Positions 17,915-26,822 of a stretch of DNA of 64,000 nucleotides are shown here, one piece after another (the stretch's first letter is position 1; every line of letters starts with the position of its first letter). Below the pieces are notes generated by a model. The model was not told the DNA's origin and searched no databases. It was given only the letters and a program-made list of their open reading frames with translations. Both the position numbers and the translations under genes were made by a program. This DNA comes from an uncultured Clostridia bacterium (GTDB lineage: Bacteria > Bacillota > Clostridia > Oscillospirales > Acutalibacteraceae): the NCBI GenBank assembly GCA_937916395.1, contig CALFTN010000068.1:20145-84144 (forward strand), given 5' to 3'.

Positions 17915-18403
17915 ATGAAAAAATTTCTAATTTTCCCACTTATTTCTCTCATACTTTTTAGTGGATGCTCAATCATTGAAAACGGAAGTGATTTATCATC
18001 TTTTATTTTTAGAATGAATGAAAAAAATGAAAGCTACAATATGACAGAAAAAGGTTTTTTGCATATAGACGAAAGCAATACATTTTACAAATTTTTTATT
18101 ATTGATGAAACAGAGCTTTTATTATCTTTTAATTCAGATGAAAAAGGACGACTTACAGAAATGAATCTTACTACTTCTTGTTTTTTAAACGAAAGTGATT
18201 TGTTATTATCATTTGCTCTGGATACGCTTTACTGCTTTATAAATAACGCTGAATGTACCAAATCACTTTTAAATGAAACAGATTTTAATAACAATATTAT
18301 TACAACAAAAAATGAAACTATAAAAGCAAAAAATGGTAACATCGAGTTACTACTCGATGTTACCGAAATTGGCACTGTTATTACGGTTTATAAGGACATA
18401 TAG
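17915..18403 (+). CDS. Small lipoprotein
   Basis: This 162-aa plus-strand protein has a lipoprotein signal (FPLISLILFSGCS, Cys at residue 19) and an excellent ribosome site (AGGAGG, 5 nt from ATG). The mature part is acidic with repeated short beta-like stretches; no family is recognised. It is divergent from the duplicated surface protein and convergent with rdgB, whose end it overlaps by 16 nt. The minus-strand terminator of the rdgB operon is embedded in its last codons. Confidence 0.8.
   Translation: MKKFLIFPLISLILFSGCSIIENGSDLSSFIFRMNEKNESYNMTEKGFLHIDESNTFYKFFIIDETELLLSFNSDEKGRLTEMNLTTSCFLNESDLLLSFALDTLYCFINNAECTKSLLNETDFNNNIITTKNETIKAKNGNIELLLDVTEIGTVITVYKDI
18335..18364 (-). terminator. 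rdgB operon terminator inside an opposing CDS
   Basis: A perfect 13-bp stem (GGTAACATCGAGT / ACTCGATGTTACC) with a 4-nt loop is followed on the minus strand by CATTTTTTG. It ends the rdgB-side transcript while lying within the 3' coding part of the plus-strand lipoprotein gene. Confidence 0.8.
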
Positions 18404-18987
18404 TCTTTTAATTGCGCCGAAAGAAGCGTTAATGCTTTACCACGATGGCTAAGCTTATCTTTTTCTTCTGCTGACATTTCTGCGAAGCTTTTGTCGCCAA
18501 CCATAAAGAGTGGGTCATAACCAAAGCCACCCTCGCCCTTTCTCTCATAGCCTATAACACCCTCGCACTCGCCTCTTGCAGAGATAATGTCACCATTAGG
18601 AAAAACACAACAAACAACCGAAACGAAGCGTGCTGTTCTTTCATTTTCTGGCACATCAGCCATAAGCTTTAAGAGCTTCTCGTTGTTTTTATCATCATCA
18701 CCATGTGCACCTGCAAAACGTGCAGAATAAACACCTGGAGCTCCCGCTAAATAATCCACCATAAGACCTGAATCATCAGCTACACATGGGTAACCACTTT
18801 CTTCACAACCACTCTTTGCTTTTATAAGAGCGTTTTCATAAAATGTTTCACCATTTTCTTCCGCTTCTGTAAGTGTTAACCCTAACTCGCTATCTGTTTT
18901 AACATCTATGCCCAATGGCGCAAGAATTCTCAAAAGCTCATTTTTCTTCTTTTGATTATGAGTTGCGATTAAAAAAGTTTTTGCCAT
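18388..18987 (-). CDS. rdgB: XTP/dITP pyrophosphatase (Ham1/RdgB)
   Basis: This 199-aa house-cleaning nucleotidase removes dITP and XTP from the precursor pool. The family start TFLIATHNQKKKNEL, the YSARFAG motif, and FGYDPLF near the C-terminus are all present. Its ATG overlaps the ftsY stop by one base (TAATG). It is the last gene of the long dprA-topA-rnc-smc operon. Confidence 0.95.
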   Translation of the reverse strand: MAKTFLIATHNQKKKNELLRILAPLGIDVKTDSELGLTLTEAEENGETFYENALIKAKSGCEESGYPCVADDSGLMVDYLAGAPGVYSARFAGAHGDDDKNNEKLLKLMADVPENERTARFVSVVCCVFPNGDIISARGECEGVIGYERKGEGGFGYDPLFMVGDKSFAEMSAEEKDKLSHRGKALTLLSAQLKDYMSL

Positions 18988-20228
18988 TATTTAAAAAGCC
19001 TCCCAAAAAAGCCTTTTTTCTTTTTAGGCTCATCGTCGTCATCAACTGAAGTCGCACCATCTTCAGTTTCAGCGTCTATTGTGTCAACTTCTTCTTGCAT
19101 TTCCTCAATTCTCTCATCAATTTCTTCTGCGACTTCATTTATTTCTTCTTTTACATCTTCTTTAAATTCTTCAATTTCTTCAGAAACATCTTCTTTGATT
19201 TCGCTAAATGCTTCAACAACCTCTTCAAAAATTTCTTTCAATTCGTTACTCTCGTCATTTTCTGGAATCTCTTCTCTGATTCCAGATAAATCAATTTCAT
19301 CCTCTTTGAAATCCTCTGGCAATGCTTCAAAAAGACCTTCTGCAAATGCGTGTGGGTTGAATGGCTGTAAATCGTCAATACCCTCACCAACACCTACAAA
19401 TTTAACAGGAACCTTAAGGTCATTCTTTATAGAAAGAACCACACCACCTCTTGCAGTACCATCAAGCTTTGTAAGAATAATACCTGTAATTTCTGCAATT
19501 TTAGCAAACTCCCTTGCCTGATTCACTGCATTCTGACCTGTTGTAGCATCGAGAACCAAAAGCACCTCACGGTCAGAATATGGGAGCTCTCTGTCAATAA
19601 CTCTGTAAATCTTTGCAAGCTCATCCATAAGATTTTTCTTGTTATGAAGACGACCAGCAGTATCACAAATAATAATATCGTTACCTCTTGCCTTTGCAGC
19701 AGAAATTGTATCAAATATTACAGCAGCAGGGTCTGCTCCCTCTTTGTGACTGATAATATCAACTCCTGCACGCTCTGCCCATACTGTAAGCTGGTCAATA
19801 GCAGCCGCACGGAATGTATCCGCCGCACCAAGAATAACGCTTTTGCCCTCTGCTTTATACATAGCAGCCATTTTACCGATAGTTGTAGTTTTACCTACAC
19901 CATTAACACCAATAACAAGGATAATCGAAGGAATGGTAATAAGACCCATATCTTCGCCACCCTCAAGCATTTCGGCAACAATTTCTTTAATTTCAGTCTT
20001 AACGTCACTAGGATTTTTAAGACCCTTTTTTCTTACTCTTTCGTTAAGCCTTTTTGTGATTTCAGAAGCAGTGGTAACACCAACATCACCCATTACGAGT
20101 GCTTCTTCAAGCTCATCAAAAAGCTCTTCGTCAATTGAAGTATAACTGTCAAGAACATTATCAATAGCACCTGACATATTGTTTCGTGTTTTTCTTAAAC
20201 CGAAGTTTATTTTCTTAAATACGCCCAT
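18987..20228 (-). CDS. ftsY: SRP receptor FtsY with C-terminal acidic tail
   Basis: FtsY docks the signal recognition particle at the membrane. Residues 1-304 are the NG GTPase: GVNGVGKTT (107-115), DTAGR, and TKLDGTARGG. Residues 305-413 are an added tail, very rich in Glu in a coiled-coil pattern, ending in KKKKGFFGRLFK. In well-known FtsY proteins the acidic A domain and a KKxFF-type amphipathic end are N-terminal; here the protein begins directly with the N domain and both are at the other end. Gene order smc-ftsY is the usual Firmicutes one. Confidence 0.95.
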   Translation of the reverse strand: MGVFKKINFGLRKTRNNMSGAIDNVLDSYTSIDEELFDELEEALVMGDVGVTTASEITKRLNERVRKKGLKNPSDVKTEIKEIVAEMLEGGEDMGLITIPSIILVIGVNGVGKTTTIGKMAAMYKAEGKSVILGAADTFRAAAIDQLTVWAERAGVDIISHKEGADPAAVIFDTISAAKARGNDIIICDTAGRLHNKKNLMDELAKIYRVIDRELPYSDREVLLVLDATTGQNAVNQAREFAKIAEITGIILTKLDGTARGGVVLSIKNDLKVPVKFVGVGEGIDDLQPFNPHAFAEGLFEALPEDFKEDEIDLSGIREEIPENDESNELKEIFEEVVEAFSEIKEDVSEEIEEFKEDVKEEINEVAEEIDERIEEMQEEVDTIDAETEDGATSVDDDDEPKKKKGFFGRLFK

Positions 20229-20250
20229 AACAACACCTGCTATTTATATT

Positions 20251-23200
20251 TTACTCTTCTAAACCGAGTTGTTTTGCCATTTCTGCAGTCTTTAATTCAA
20301 GAAGCTTTGAAACGCCCTTTTCCTGCATTGTTACACCATAAAGCATATCTGCCTCTTCCATTGTACCACGACGGTGAGTAATAAGAATAAACTGTGTGTC
20401 GTCAGTCATTCTTCTTACATAAGAAGCATATTTTGCAACGTTAACATCGTCAAGAGCAGCTTCAACCTCGTCAAAAATACAGAATGGACAAGGATTAACT
20501 TTAAGAATTGCAAATAGAAGCGCAATTGCAGAAAGACCTTTTTCACCACCAGAAAGAAGTGAAATATTCTGAACATTTTTGCCTGGTGGCTGAACTTTAA
20601 TTTCAATATCACTTTCTAAAACATCAAGCTCATCACTTAATACAAGCGAAGCCTTACCTCCACCGAAAAGCTCTGAGAATGTTTCACCGAAGTTAATATT
20701 GATTTTATTAAATTCAGTTCTGAACTGTTCACCCATTTTACCTGTAAGTTCCTGAATTAACTTAATAAGCTCTGCCTTGGATTTTTCAACATCATTAACC
20801 TGAACGTGCATAAATTCATAGCGCTCAGAAACCTCGCTATACTCTTCAATAGCACTAAGATTAACAGAACCAAGTCCCTTAATTTTTGCTTTGAGTTCAT
20901 TAAGTCTTTTTCTTGCTTCACTTACATCTTCAATTTCTATATTCAATTCTTCTGCTTCACGACGAGTTAATTCATACTCCTCATAAAGTCTGTTAGAGAT
21001 GTTCTCAAGTTCTTGTGACATTGACTCTTTTCTTTCTGTAAGACGAGCAATTTCACCACTCAATTTTTCTCTTTCTTCTGTCTTTTCACGTTCAAGAATA
21101 CGAAGCTCAGAACTTATTTTTTCAAACTCTTCACGTTTCTTTATGAGATTTTCAGTATCAGCCTTAGAAGTGCCACTCTGACTTCTTAATTTACCGGCAT
21201 CTTCTCTTAACACATCAATGAGCTTTGTGAGTTCTTCGTTTTTCTTTTCAATCTCCTCAATTTCGCTGTTAAGCTGTGAAAGTCGGTCTTTGTGACTTGT
21301 GCTTCTGCCTTTGAGTCTTGCTATTTCCTCATTCTTTGCCTCTATTTCTTTTTCATTTGTAGCAATAAGAAGATTGATTTCAGAAGCCTTTTGTGTAACT
21401 TCTTCACGTTTTAAAAGGAGTGATTCTCTGTCACCTGTAAGAACAGATAATTTATTTTCGACTGAAGATAGCTCTTCCTGAAGCTTTGTAAGTTCTTCTT
21501 CTGCACTTTTCGCATTATCTTTGATATAGGTTTTTCTTTTTATGAGATTTTCTTTTTCTTCATCAGCTTCATTTTTAGAATTAAGAATTGCCTCTAACTG
21601 ACCTTTCTTTAGTGCTAAAACACCTTCCATTCTGATTTTTTCTTCACCAGTAAATGCAATTTCTGCCTTACAGCCCTCAAGCTCTGCCCAAAGAGATGAA
21701 TAGTTTTCTTGTTGTTCTGCAACATCTTTTACAGCAAGCTCTAATTTTTCTTCAAGCTCTTTACATTCAGCAGTTAATTTTTCAATCTGATTTGCACGGC
21801 TTAAAATACCAGCATTCTGAAGACGAGCACCACCAGTCATTGAACCACCAGCATTAACAACCTGTCCATCAAGAGTTACAACCTTGAATTTATAAGAATA
21901 TTTCTTAGCAATTTCTACTGCTGAATCAAGGTCCTCGCTGACAACTGTTCTGCCTAAAAGTGAAGTAATTACACCTTTATACTTACTGTCATATTCAACT
22001 AATTCTGATGCTAAATTTATATAACCATAGCAGTCATCAAGACCCTTTTCACTAAGCTCGTTACCTTTAACAGAAGTAAGTGGTAAGAATGTTGCACGAC
22101 CTGCTTTGCTTTCTTTAAGGAAATTAATAGCCTTTTTAGCATCGTTTTCAGTATCAGTAATAATATTCTGAATTGCAGCACCTAAAGCAGTTTCAACTGC
22201 TAACGCATATTTATCTTTAACAGAAATTATCTGAGAAACAGGAGCATGAATACCTTTTAAAACGTTATGTTTTACTTCACGCATAACTGCTTTAACACTA
22301 CCCTGATAACCCTCCATATTCTTTTCTAAATCCGTGAGCATTGCTACTCTTGAATTTTTAATATGAAGGTCATTTCTTAAAGAGTTTTCATTTTCTTTTA
22401 AAGCGTTTAATTTCTGGAGACGTTTTTCTGCTAAAAGTTCAATACCTGAAAGCGAATTATTCAAATCATTATTCTTTTCAGTTACTTTATTCAATTCTTC
22501 TTGTGCCTCATTTTTAGCCTTTTCCAACTCGTCTAAAATTGGCTTTCTCTGAGCTTCTGCTTCGTCGATAACTTTAATTCTGTTGTCAATTTCTTCAATA
22601 GAAGAAGCTGCAGTTGATACTAAAACACGCTTATCAGCGATAGAAAGCGAAAGGGCAGACACTTTTTCAGAAAGTTCTACACTCTCTGCTGCACTTTCAG
22701 TATTTTTACTGGTAATCAACTCAATTTCGTTTGAAAATTCCTGAAGCTCTTCTTCCTTTGTTTTAATAGCAGACTCAAGAAGCTTAATTGCTAAATTTGT
22801 TGAAGCAATCTGCTCATTGATTTCTGCTTCAGTTTCGTTTTCATTCTCTTTGTCACGTTCAATTCTTTCAATAGCTTCTTTGTTATGTAAAATACTGTTT
22901 TCGTGAACCAAAGCCTGACTTTCAATCAAAGCTGCTTGCTCTTCAAGCTGTGAAGATGCTCTGTGAATTTCGTCAACCTCAATTGTAATCCTCTGTGTTT
23001 CATAGATTGCATTGTCAATTTTCTTTGCAGCATCCTCTAAAACATGGCAAACATCAGTATACTGTGTTTCAGCTATAGTTATTTTCTTTTCTTGTTCGCG
23101 TAAAGTATTCTTTGTTTTTTCTAAAGTATGAAGGCAAAGACCTATATCAAGGGTTTTCTTTTCTTCTGAATATTCAAGAAACTTTTCAGCCTTTTCTTTC

Positions 23201-23823
23201 TGAGCCTTCAAAGGACCAACACGTGTTTCAAGCTCGGTTAAAATATCACGAAGGCGAAGAAGATTTTCTTCCGCCTGGTCAAGACGACGCATAGCGTCAG
23301 CACGACGGTATCTGTAATGTGAAATACCTGCCGCTTCTTCAAGCATATCTCTGCGCTCTTCACTTTTGCCTGAAATAAGAGTTTCAATCTTACCCTGGCT
23401 TACCATTGAATAGCCATCTCTACCAAGACCAGTATCCATAAATAATTCGTGGATATCTTTAAGTCTTGATGGTTGACCATTTATTTTATATTCACTTTCA
23501 CCAGAACGATAATATCTTCTTGTAACATTTACCTCATCATTATCGTTATTAAGTGTTCTGTCAGTATTATCTAATTTAAGAGTAACCTCTGCAAAGCCTA
23601 CTGCACGACGAGCATCTGTACCACTAAAAATAACGTCTTCCATTTTTGAACCACGAAGATTTTTAGTGCTCTGCTCACCTAAAACCCAACGCATAGCGTC
23701 AGAAATATTACTCTTACCGCTACCGTTAGGGCCAACTACTGCTGTTATGCCTTTTCCAAATTCAAGTAAAGTCTTGTCCGGAAAGGATTTGAAGCCTTGC
23801 AATTCAATTGCTTTCAAATACAT
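20251..23823 (-). CDS. smc: Chromosome segregation ATPase SMC
   Basis: This 1190-aa SMC protein compacts and segregates the chromosome. It has the N-terminal Walker A GPNGSGKSN (about residues 32-40), two long coiled coils around a hinge in the middle (the GGxxGG-like VVNAGGSMTGGA near residue 655), the signature LLSGGEKGLSA and Walker B CIFDEVEAALDD near the C-terminus. The length is typical. It overlaps the upstream radical SAM gene by 10 nt. The ScpAB partners are not in the window. Confidence 0.97.
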   Translation of the reverse strand: MYLKAIELQGFKSFPDKTLLEFGKGITAVVGPNGSGKSNISDAMRWVLGEQSTKNLRGSKMEDVIFSGTDARRAVGFAEVTLKLDNTDRTLNNDNDEVNVTRRYYRSGESEYKINGQPSRLKDIHELFMDTGLGRDGYSMVSQGKIETLISGKSEERRDMLEEAAGISHYRYRRADAMRRLDQAEENLLRLRDILTELETRVGPLKAQKEKAEKFLEYSEEKKTLDIGLCLHTLEKTKNTLREQEKKITIAETQYTDVCHVLEDAAKKIDNAIYETQRITIEVDEIHRASSQLEEQAALIESQALVHENSILHNKEAIERIERDKENENETEAEINEQIASTNLAIKLLESAIKTKEEELQEFSNEIELITSKNTESAAESVELSEKVSALSLSIADKRVLVSTAASSIEEIDNRIKVIDEAEAQRKPILDELEKAKNEAQEELNKVTEKNNDLNNSLSGIELLAEKRLQKLNALKENENSLRNDLHIKNSRVAMLTDLEKNMEGYQGSVKAVMREVKHNVLKGIHAPVSQIISVKDKYALAVETALGAAIQNIITDTENDAKKAINFLKESKAGRATFLPLTSVKGNELSEKGLDDCYGYINLASELVEYDSKYKGVITSLLGRTVVSEDLDSAVEIAKKYSYKFKVVTLDGQVVNAGGSMTGGARLQNAGILSRANQIEKLTAECKELEEKLELAVKDVAEQQENYSSLWAELEGCKAEIAFTGEEKIRMEGVLALKKGQLEAILNSKNEADEEKENLIKRKTYIKDNAKSAEEELTKLQEELSSVENKLSVLTGDRESLLLKREEVTQKASEINLLIATNEKEIEAKNEEIARLKGRSTSHKDRLSQLNSEIEEIEKKNEELTKLIDVLREDAGKLRSQSGTSKADTENLIKKREEFEKISSELRILEREKTEEREKLSGEIARLTERKESMSQELENISNRLYEEYELTRREAEELNIEIEDVSEARKRLNELKAKIKGLGSVNLSAIEEYSEVSERYEFMHVQVNDVEKSKAELIKLIQELTGKMGEQFRTEFNKININFGETFSELFGGGKASLVLSDELDVLESDIEIKVQPPGKNVQNISLLSGGEKGLSAIALLFAILKVNPCPFCIFDEVEAALDDVNVAKYASYVRRMTDDTQFILITHRRGTMEEADMLYGVTMQEKGVSKLLELKTAEMAKQLGLEE

Positions 23824-24839
23824 TTTGTATTCTCCGTTTCAATTTCGTACTTTTCCAATTCATTTTTGCCTTTAATAGTAACTTTAAATCCATCACTCAA
23901 AAGGCAAGCTTTATTTTTACCTTTTTGACCTGTTGCTTTTGAAATTTCTTTCTCGTTTACATATATTGTAACATTTTTAATTTCTGAATTGTTATCGTTT
24001 TTGTAAATTTCAAAAAGTTTTTTTCTTATTTTCTTCAAGTAAATTTCACTTTCACAAAGCTCACCAAAAGCTGGGTGATATGGTCCACTTAAATAGCCGT
24101 CGTCTACATTCCCACCTGAATGAAGACCTAAACGGATAACCTTTATGTTGTTGTCATAAAACATTTCTAAAAGCTCTGCACAAAGTGAAACAGTTTCTTC
24201 AAGTGTTGGTGAAACATATTCATCTTGTTTTAAAAGCTCTGAAAGATGAGTATTTTCTAAAACTATTGTCGGATAAATTCTCACTGTATCAGGCTTTAAT
24301 GCAATAATACTTTTTGCTGTTTCTATATCTTTTTCTCTTGTGCTTTTATAAAGTCCGGTCATCATCTGAAGACCTAAAGAAAAACCGTGTTTTTTTATAA
24401 GTAAAGAAGCATTTTTCACATCATCTGCAGTATGACCACGTCTGTTACTTAAAAGCACTTCGTCATTCATACTTTGTGCCCCTAATTCTATTGCTGTAAC
24501 TCTATATTCTTTAAGAAGTGTTAAAACATTTTCATCAATAGCATCAGGTCTTGTGGAAATTCTGATACCACTAAAAGTACCATTTTCAATAAATGGCTTT
24601 GCCTCCTCTAAAAGAGAGAGCATATAGCTTCTGTCAATAGCAGTAAAGCTCCCACCAAAAAAAGCTATTTCAGTATTTTCACTTGACAAGCAATCATTCT
24701 TCGCTTTTTTTAGTGTTGCTCTTACTTCTTCTGTAGTCAGTTCTTTTACCGAACCAGAAATTGTCTTTTGATTACAGAATGAGCATTGGTTGGGGCAACC
24801 AGCGTGTGGTACAAAAAGCGAAATATTAGCGTGCTTCAT
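23814..24839 (-). CDS. Elp3-like radical SAM protein
   Basis: This radical SAM protein has the CPNQCSFC motif (CX3CX2C) at about residues 15-22, followed by FFGGSFTAID and an ISTRPDAID segment as in Elp3-type enzymes, but no acetyltransferase domain. ATG 24839 is chosen (341 aa): it places the cluster motif as in relatives and overlaps the rnc stop by 14 nt, whereas the longer frame adds 11 residues inside rnc. A gene like this commonly sits between rnc and smc in Clostridia. A tRNA or peptide-modifying role is possible; the substrate is unknown. Confidence 0.85.
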   Translation of the reverse strand: MKHANISLFVPHAGCPNQCSFCNQKTISGSVKELTTEEVRATLKKAKNDCLSSENTEIAFFGGSFTAIDRSYMLSLLEEAKPFIENGTFSGIRISTRPDAIDENVLTLLKEYRVTAIELGAQSMNDEVLLSNRRGHTADDVKNASLLIKKHGFSLGLQMMTGLYKSTREKDIETAKSIIALKPDTVRIYPTIVLENTHLSELLKQDEYVSPTLEETVSLCAELLEMFYDNNIKVIRLGLHSGGNVDDGYLSGPYHPAFGELCESEIYLKKIRKKLFEIYKNDNNSEIKNVTIYVNEKEISKATGQKGKNKACLLSDGFKVTIKGKNELEKYEIETENTKCI

Positions 24840-25506
24840 TGTGAATTTTCTCAAGTGCAGCACCTGCTGCATTCTGCTCTGCTTCTTTTTTACTTTTACC
24901 TTTGCCCTCGCCTATTACTTCACCATTTAATTTAACCTTAAAAACGAAGGTTTTATCGTGGTCAGGACCTTCTTCGCCCACTTCTTCATAAGTTAAAGTA
25001 TTGCCCTTAACCTTCTGGATTTCTTCTTGCAAAAGAGATTTGTTATCTTTAAAGCTAGCCTCTCTTTTTACTGCATCCTTTATAAATCGCAAAATATACG
25101 GTTTTACAGCTTTCATTCCACCATCAAGGTAAATAGCGGCAACAACCGCTTCAAAAGCATCTGATACAACTGACGGACGATTTCTGCCACCAGTGCTTTC
25201 TTCGCCACGCCCCAAAAGAATATATTTGCCTAAATCTATCTGCTCAGAGAATTTAAAAAGTGATTTCTCACACACTACAGCCGCACGAAGCTTTGTCATT
25301 TCACCTTCAGGGCGGTTTTTATATTCAGAGAAAAGATATTCGGCTGTAACGAAGCCTAAAACAGAATCGCCTAAGAATTCGAAACGCTCGTTATTCTTTT
25401 TCAATTTATTTTCGTTAGCGAAAGACGAATGTGTAAGCGCTAATTCTAAAAGACTTTTATCTTTGAAAGAATAACCTAATTTTTCTTCAAATTCAGAGAA
25501 ATTCAT
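24826..25506 (-). CDS. rnc: Ribonuclease III
   Basis: RNase III cuts double-stranded RNA in rRNA maturation and mRNA decay. From ATG 25506 it is 226 aa. The catalytic signature NERFEFLGDSVLGF is near residue 40, the second acidic site DAFEAVVAAIYLDGG near 115, and a C-terminal dsRNA-binding domain ends in KKEAEQNAAGAALEKI. GAGGTG lies 6 nt before ATG 25506, which rules out the GTG at 25515. Confidence 0.95.
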   Translation of the reverse strand: MNFSEFEEKLGYSFKDKSLLELALTHSSFANENKLKKNNERFEFLGDSVLGFVTAEYLFSEYKNRPEGEMTKLRAAVVCEKSLFKFSEQIDLGKYILLGRGEESTGGRNRPSVVSDAFEAVVAAIYLDGGMKAVKPYILRFIKDAVKREASFKDNKSLLQEEIQKVKGNTLTYEEVGEEGPDHDKTFVFKVKLNGEVIGEGKGKSKKEAEQNAAGAALEKIHNEAR

Positions 25507-25511
25507 CCTTT

Positions 25512-26822
25512 TCACCTCAAATCAAGTGTGTCAAAATAATATAAACTACGCTTTGCGAGCGCCTCGTAGCGTTCTTTTTTATCTCTTATTTTTTCTTCCA
25601 ATGGAGTAACTATCCCAAATGCGGCACCCATTGGTTGAAAGTTTTTAACAGTTTCATCTGAAATATATTGCGTCAATGCACCAAGCATTGTAATTTTAGG
25701 AAGAACAAGCTTTTCTTTGCCCAATATTTTCTGAGCAAGGTTATATCCTGCTAAAATGCCTGATGCTGCTGATTCCATATAACCCTCAACACCAGAAATC
25801 TGACCAGCAAAGTATATTCTGTTTTCTTTCTTTAAGCTGAAATCATTATCTAAAAGCTGTGGAGAGTTTATAAAAGTGTTTCTGTGCATTACGCCATATC
25901 TGACAAACTCTGCATTTTTAAGGGCAGGAAACATTGAAAAAACTCGTTTTTGTTCTGGAAATTTAAGATTCGTCTGAAACCCTACTAAATTATACATAGT
26001 GCCATCGACATTTTCTTTTCTGAGCTGAAGATTTGCCCACGGACGATGACCTGTTGCAGGATTAACTAGCCCAACAGGCTTCAAAGGACCATAACGCATA
26101 GTATCCTTACCACGTGAAGCCAAAACCTCAATTGGCATACAACCCTCGTAAACATCCTTTTTCTTATCAAAAGAATGAAGCTCTGCACTTTCAGCATTTA
26201 TGATTGCTTCATAAAAAGCTTCATATTCTTCTTTATTTAACGGACAGTTTATATAATCTGTTTCACCACCACGGTCATAACGTGACTGGGTAAAGGCATT
26301 TTCCATATCAATACTGTCAGCAGTAACAATAGGTGCTGCAGCATCATAAAATGAAAGAAAATCTTTTCCTAAAATTTTACCTATTTCTTTTGCTAAATCA
26401 TCACTGACCAAGGGACCAGCAGCTATAATTACATATCCATCCGGAATATTTTTAACTTCTTCCCTTACAACAGTTATATTTTCATTATTAAGAATATTTG
26501 CTGTTATTAGCGATGAAAAAACATCTCTGTCAACAGCAAGGGCACCACCTGCAGGAACCTTTGCTTTATCTGCTGCATCAAGGCACACAGAACCAAAACG
26601 ACGCATTTCTTCTTTTAAAAGACCTGCCGCAGAGCCGATTCTTTCAGCCTTTAATGAATTCGAGCAAACAAGCTCAGCTAAATTTTCACTTTTATGTGCC
26701 GGAGAATATTTTTGTGGCTTCATTTCGAAAAGCGTTACCTTTATTCCCCTTTTAGCCAATTGGTTTGCCGCTTCAACACCAGCAAGTCCACCGCCGATAA
26801 CTGTTACTTTTTTATCACTCAT
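25512..26822 (-). CDS. trmFO: Folate-dependent tRNA-U54 methyltransferase TrmFO
   Basis: TrmFO makes the T of the tRNA T-loop using methylene-tetrahydrofolate and FAD, as in most Firmicutes. ATG 26822 (436 aa) puts the FAD motif VIGGGLAGVEAA at residues 8-19 and overlaps topA by 8 nt; the longer frame to 26888 adds residues from within topA. The conserved CSNSLKAE segment holds a conserved Cys, and NVNFGL-like C-terminal motifs appear as NLVGFQTNLKFPEQ. Confidence 0.95.
   Translation of the reverse strand: MSDKKVTVIGGGLAGVEAANQLAKRGIKVTLFEMKPQKYSPAHKSENLAELVCSNSLKAERIGSAAGLLKEEMRRFGSVCLDAADKAKVPAGGALAVDRDVFSSLITANILNNENITVVREEVKNIPDGYVIIAAGPLVSDDLAKEIGKILGKDFLSFYDAAAPIVTADSIDMENAFTQSRYDRGGETDYINCPLNKEEYEAFYEAIINAESAELHSFDKKKDVYEGCMPIEVLASRGKDTMRYGPLKPVGLVNPATGHRPWANLQLRKENVDGTMYNLVGFQTNLKFPEQKRVFSMFPALKNAEFVRYGVMHRNTFINSPQLLDNDFSLKKENRIYFAGQISGVEGYMESAASGILAGYNLAQKILGKEKLVLPKITMLGALTQYISDETVKNFQPMGAAFGIVTPLEEKIRDKKERYEALAKRSLYYFDTLDLR

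Noticed and set aside
19081..20145. Several long Ser/Phe-rich plus-strand frames
   Set aside because: They are antisense to the Glu/Lys-rich ftsY gene; such codons give open antisense frames by chance.
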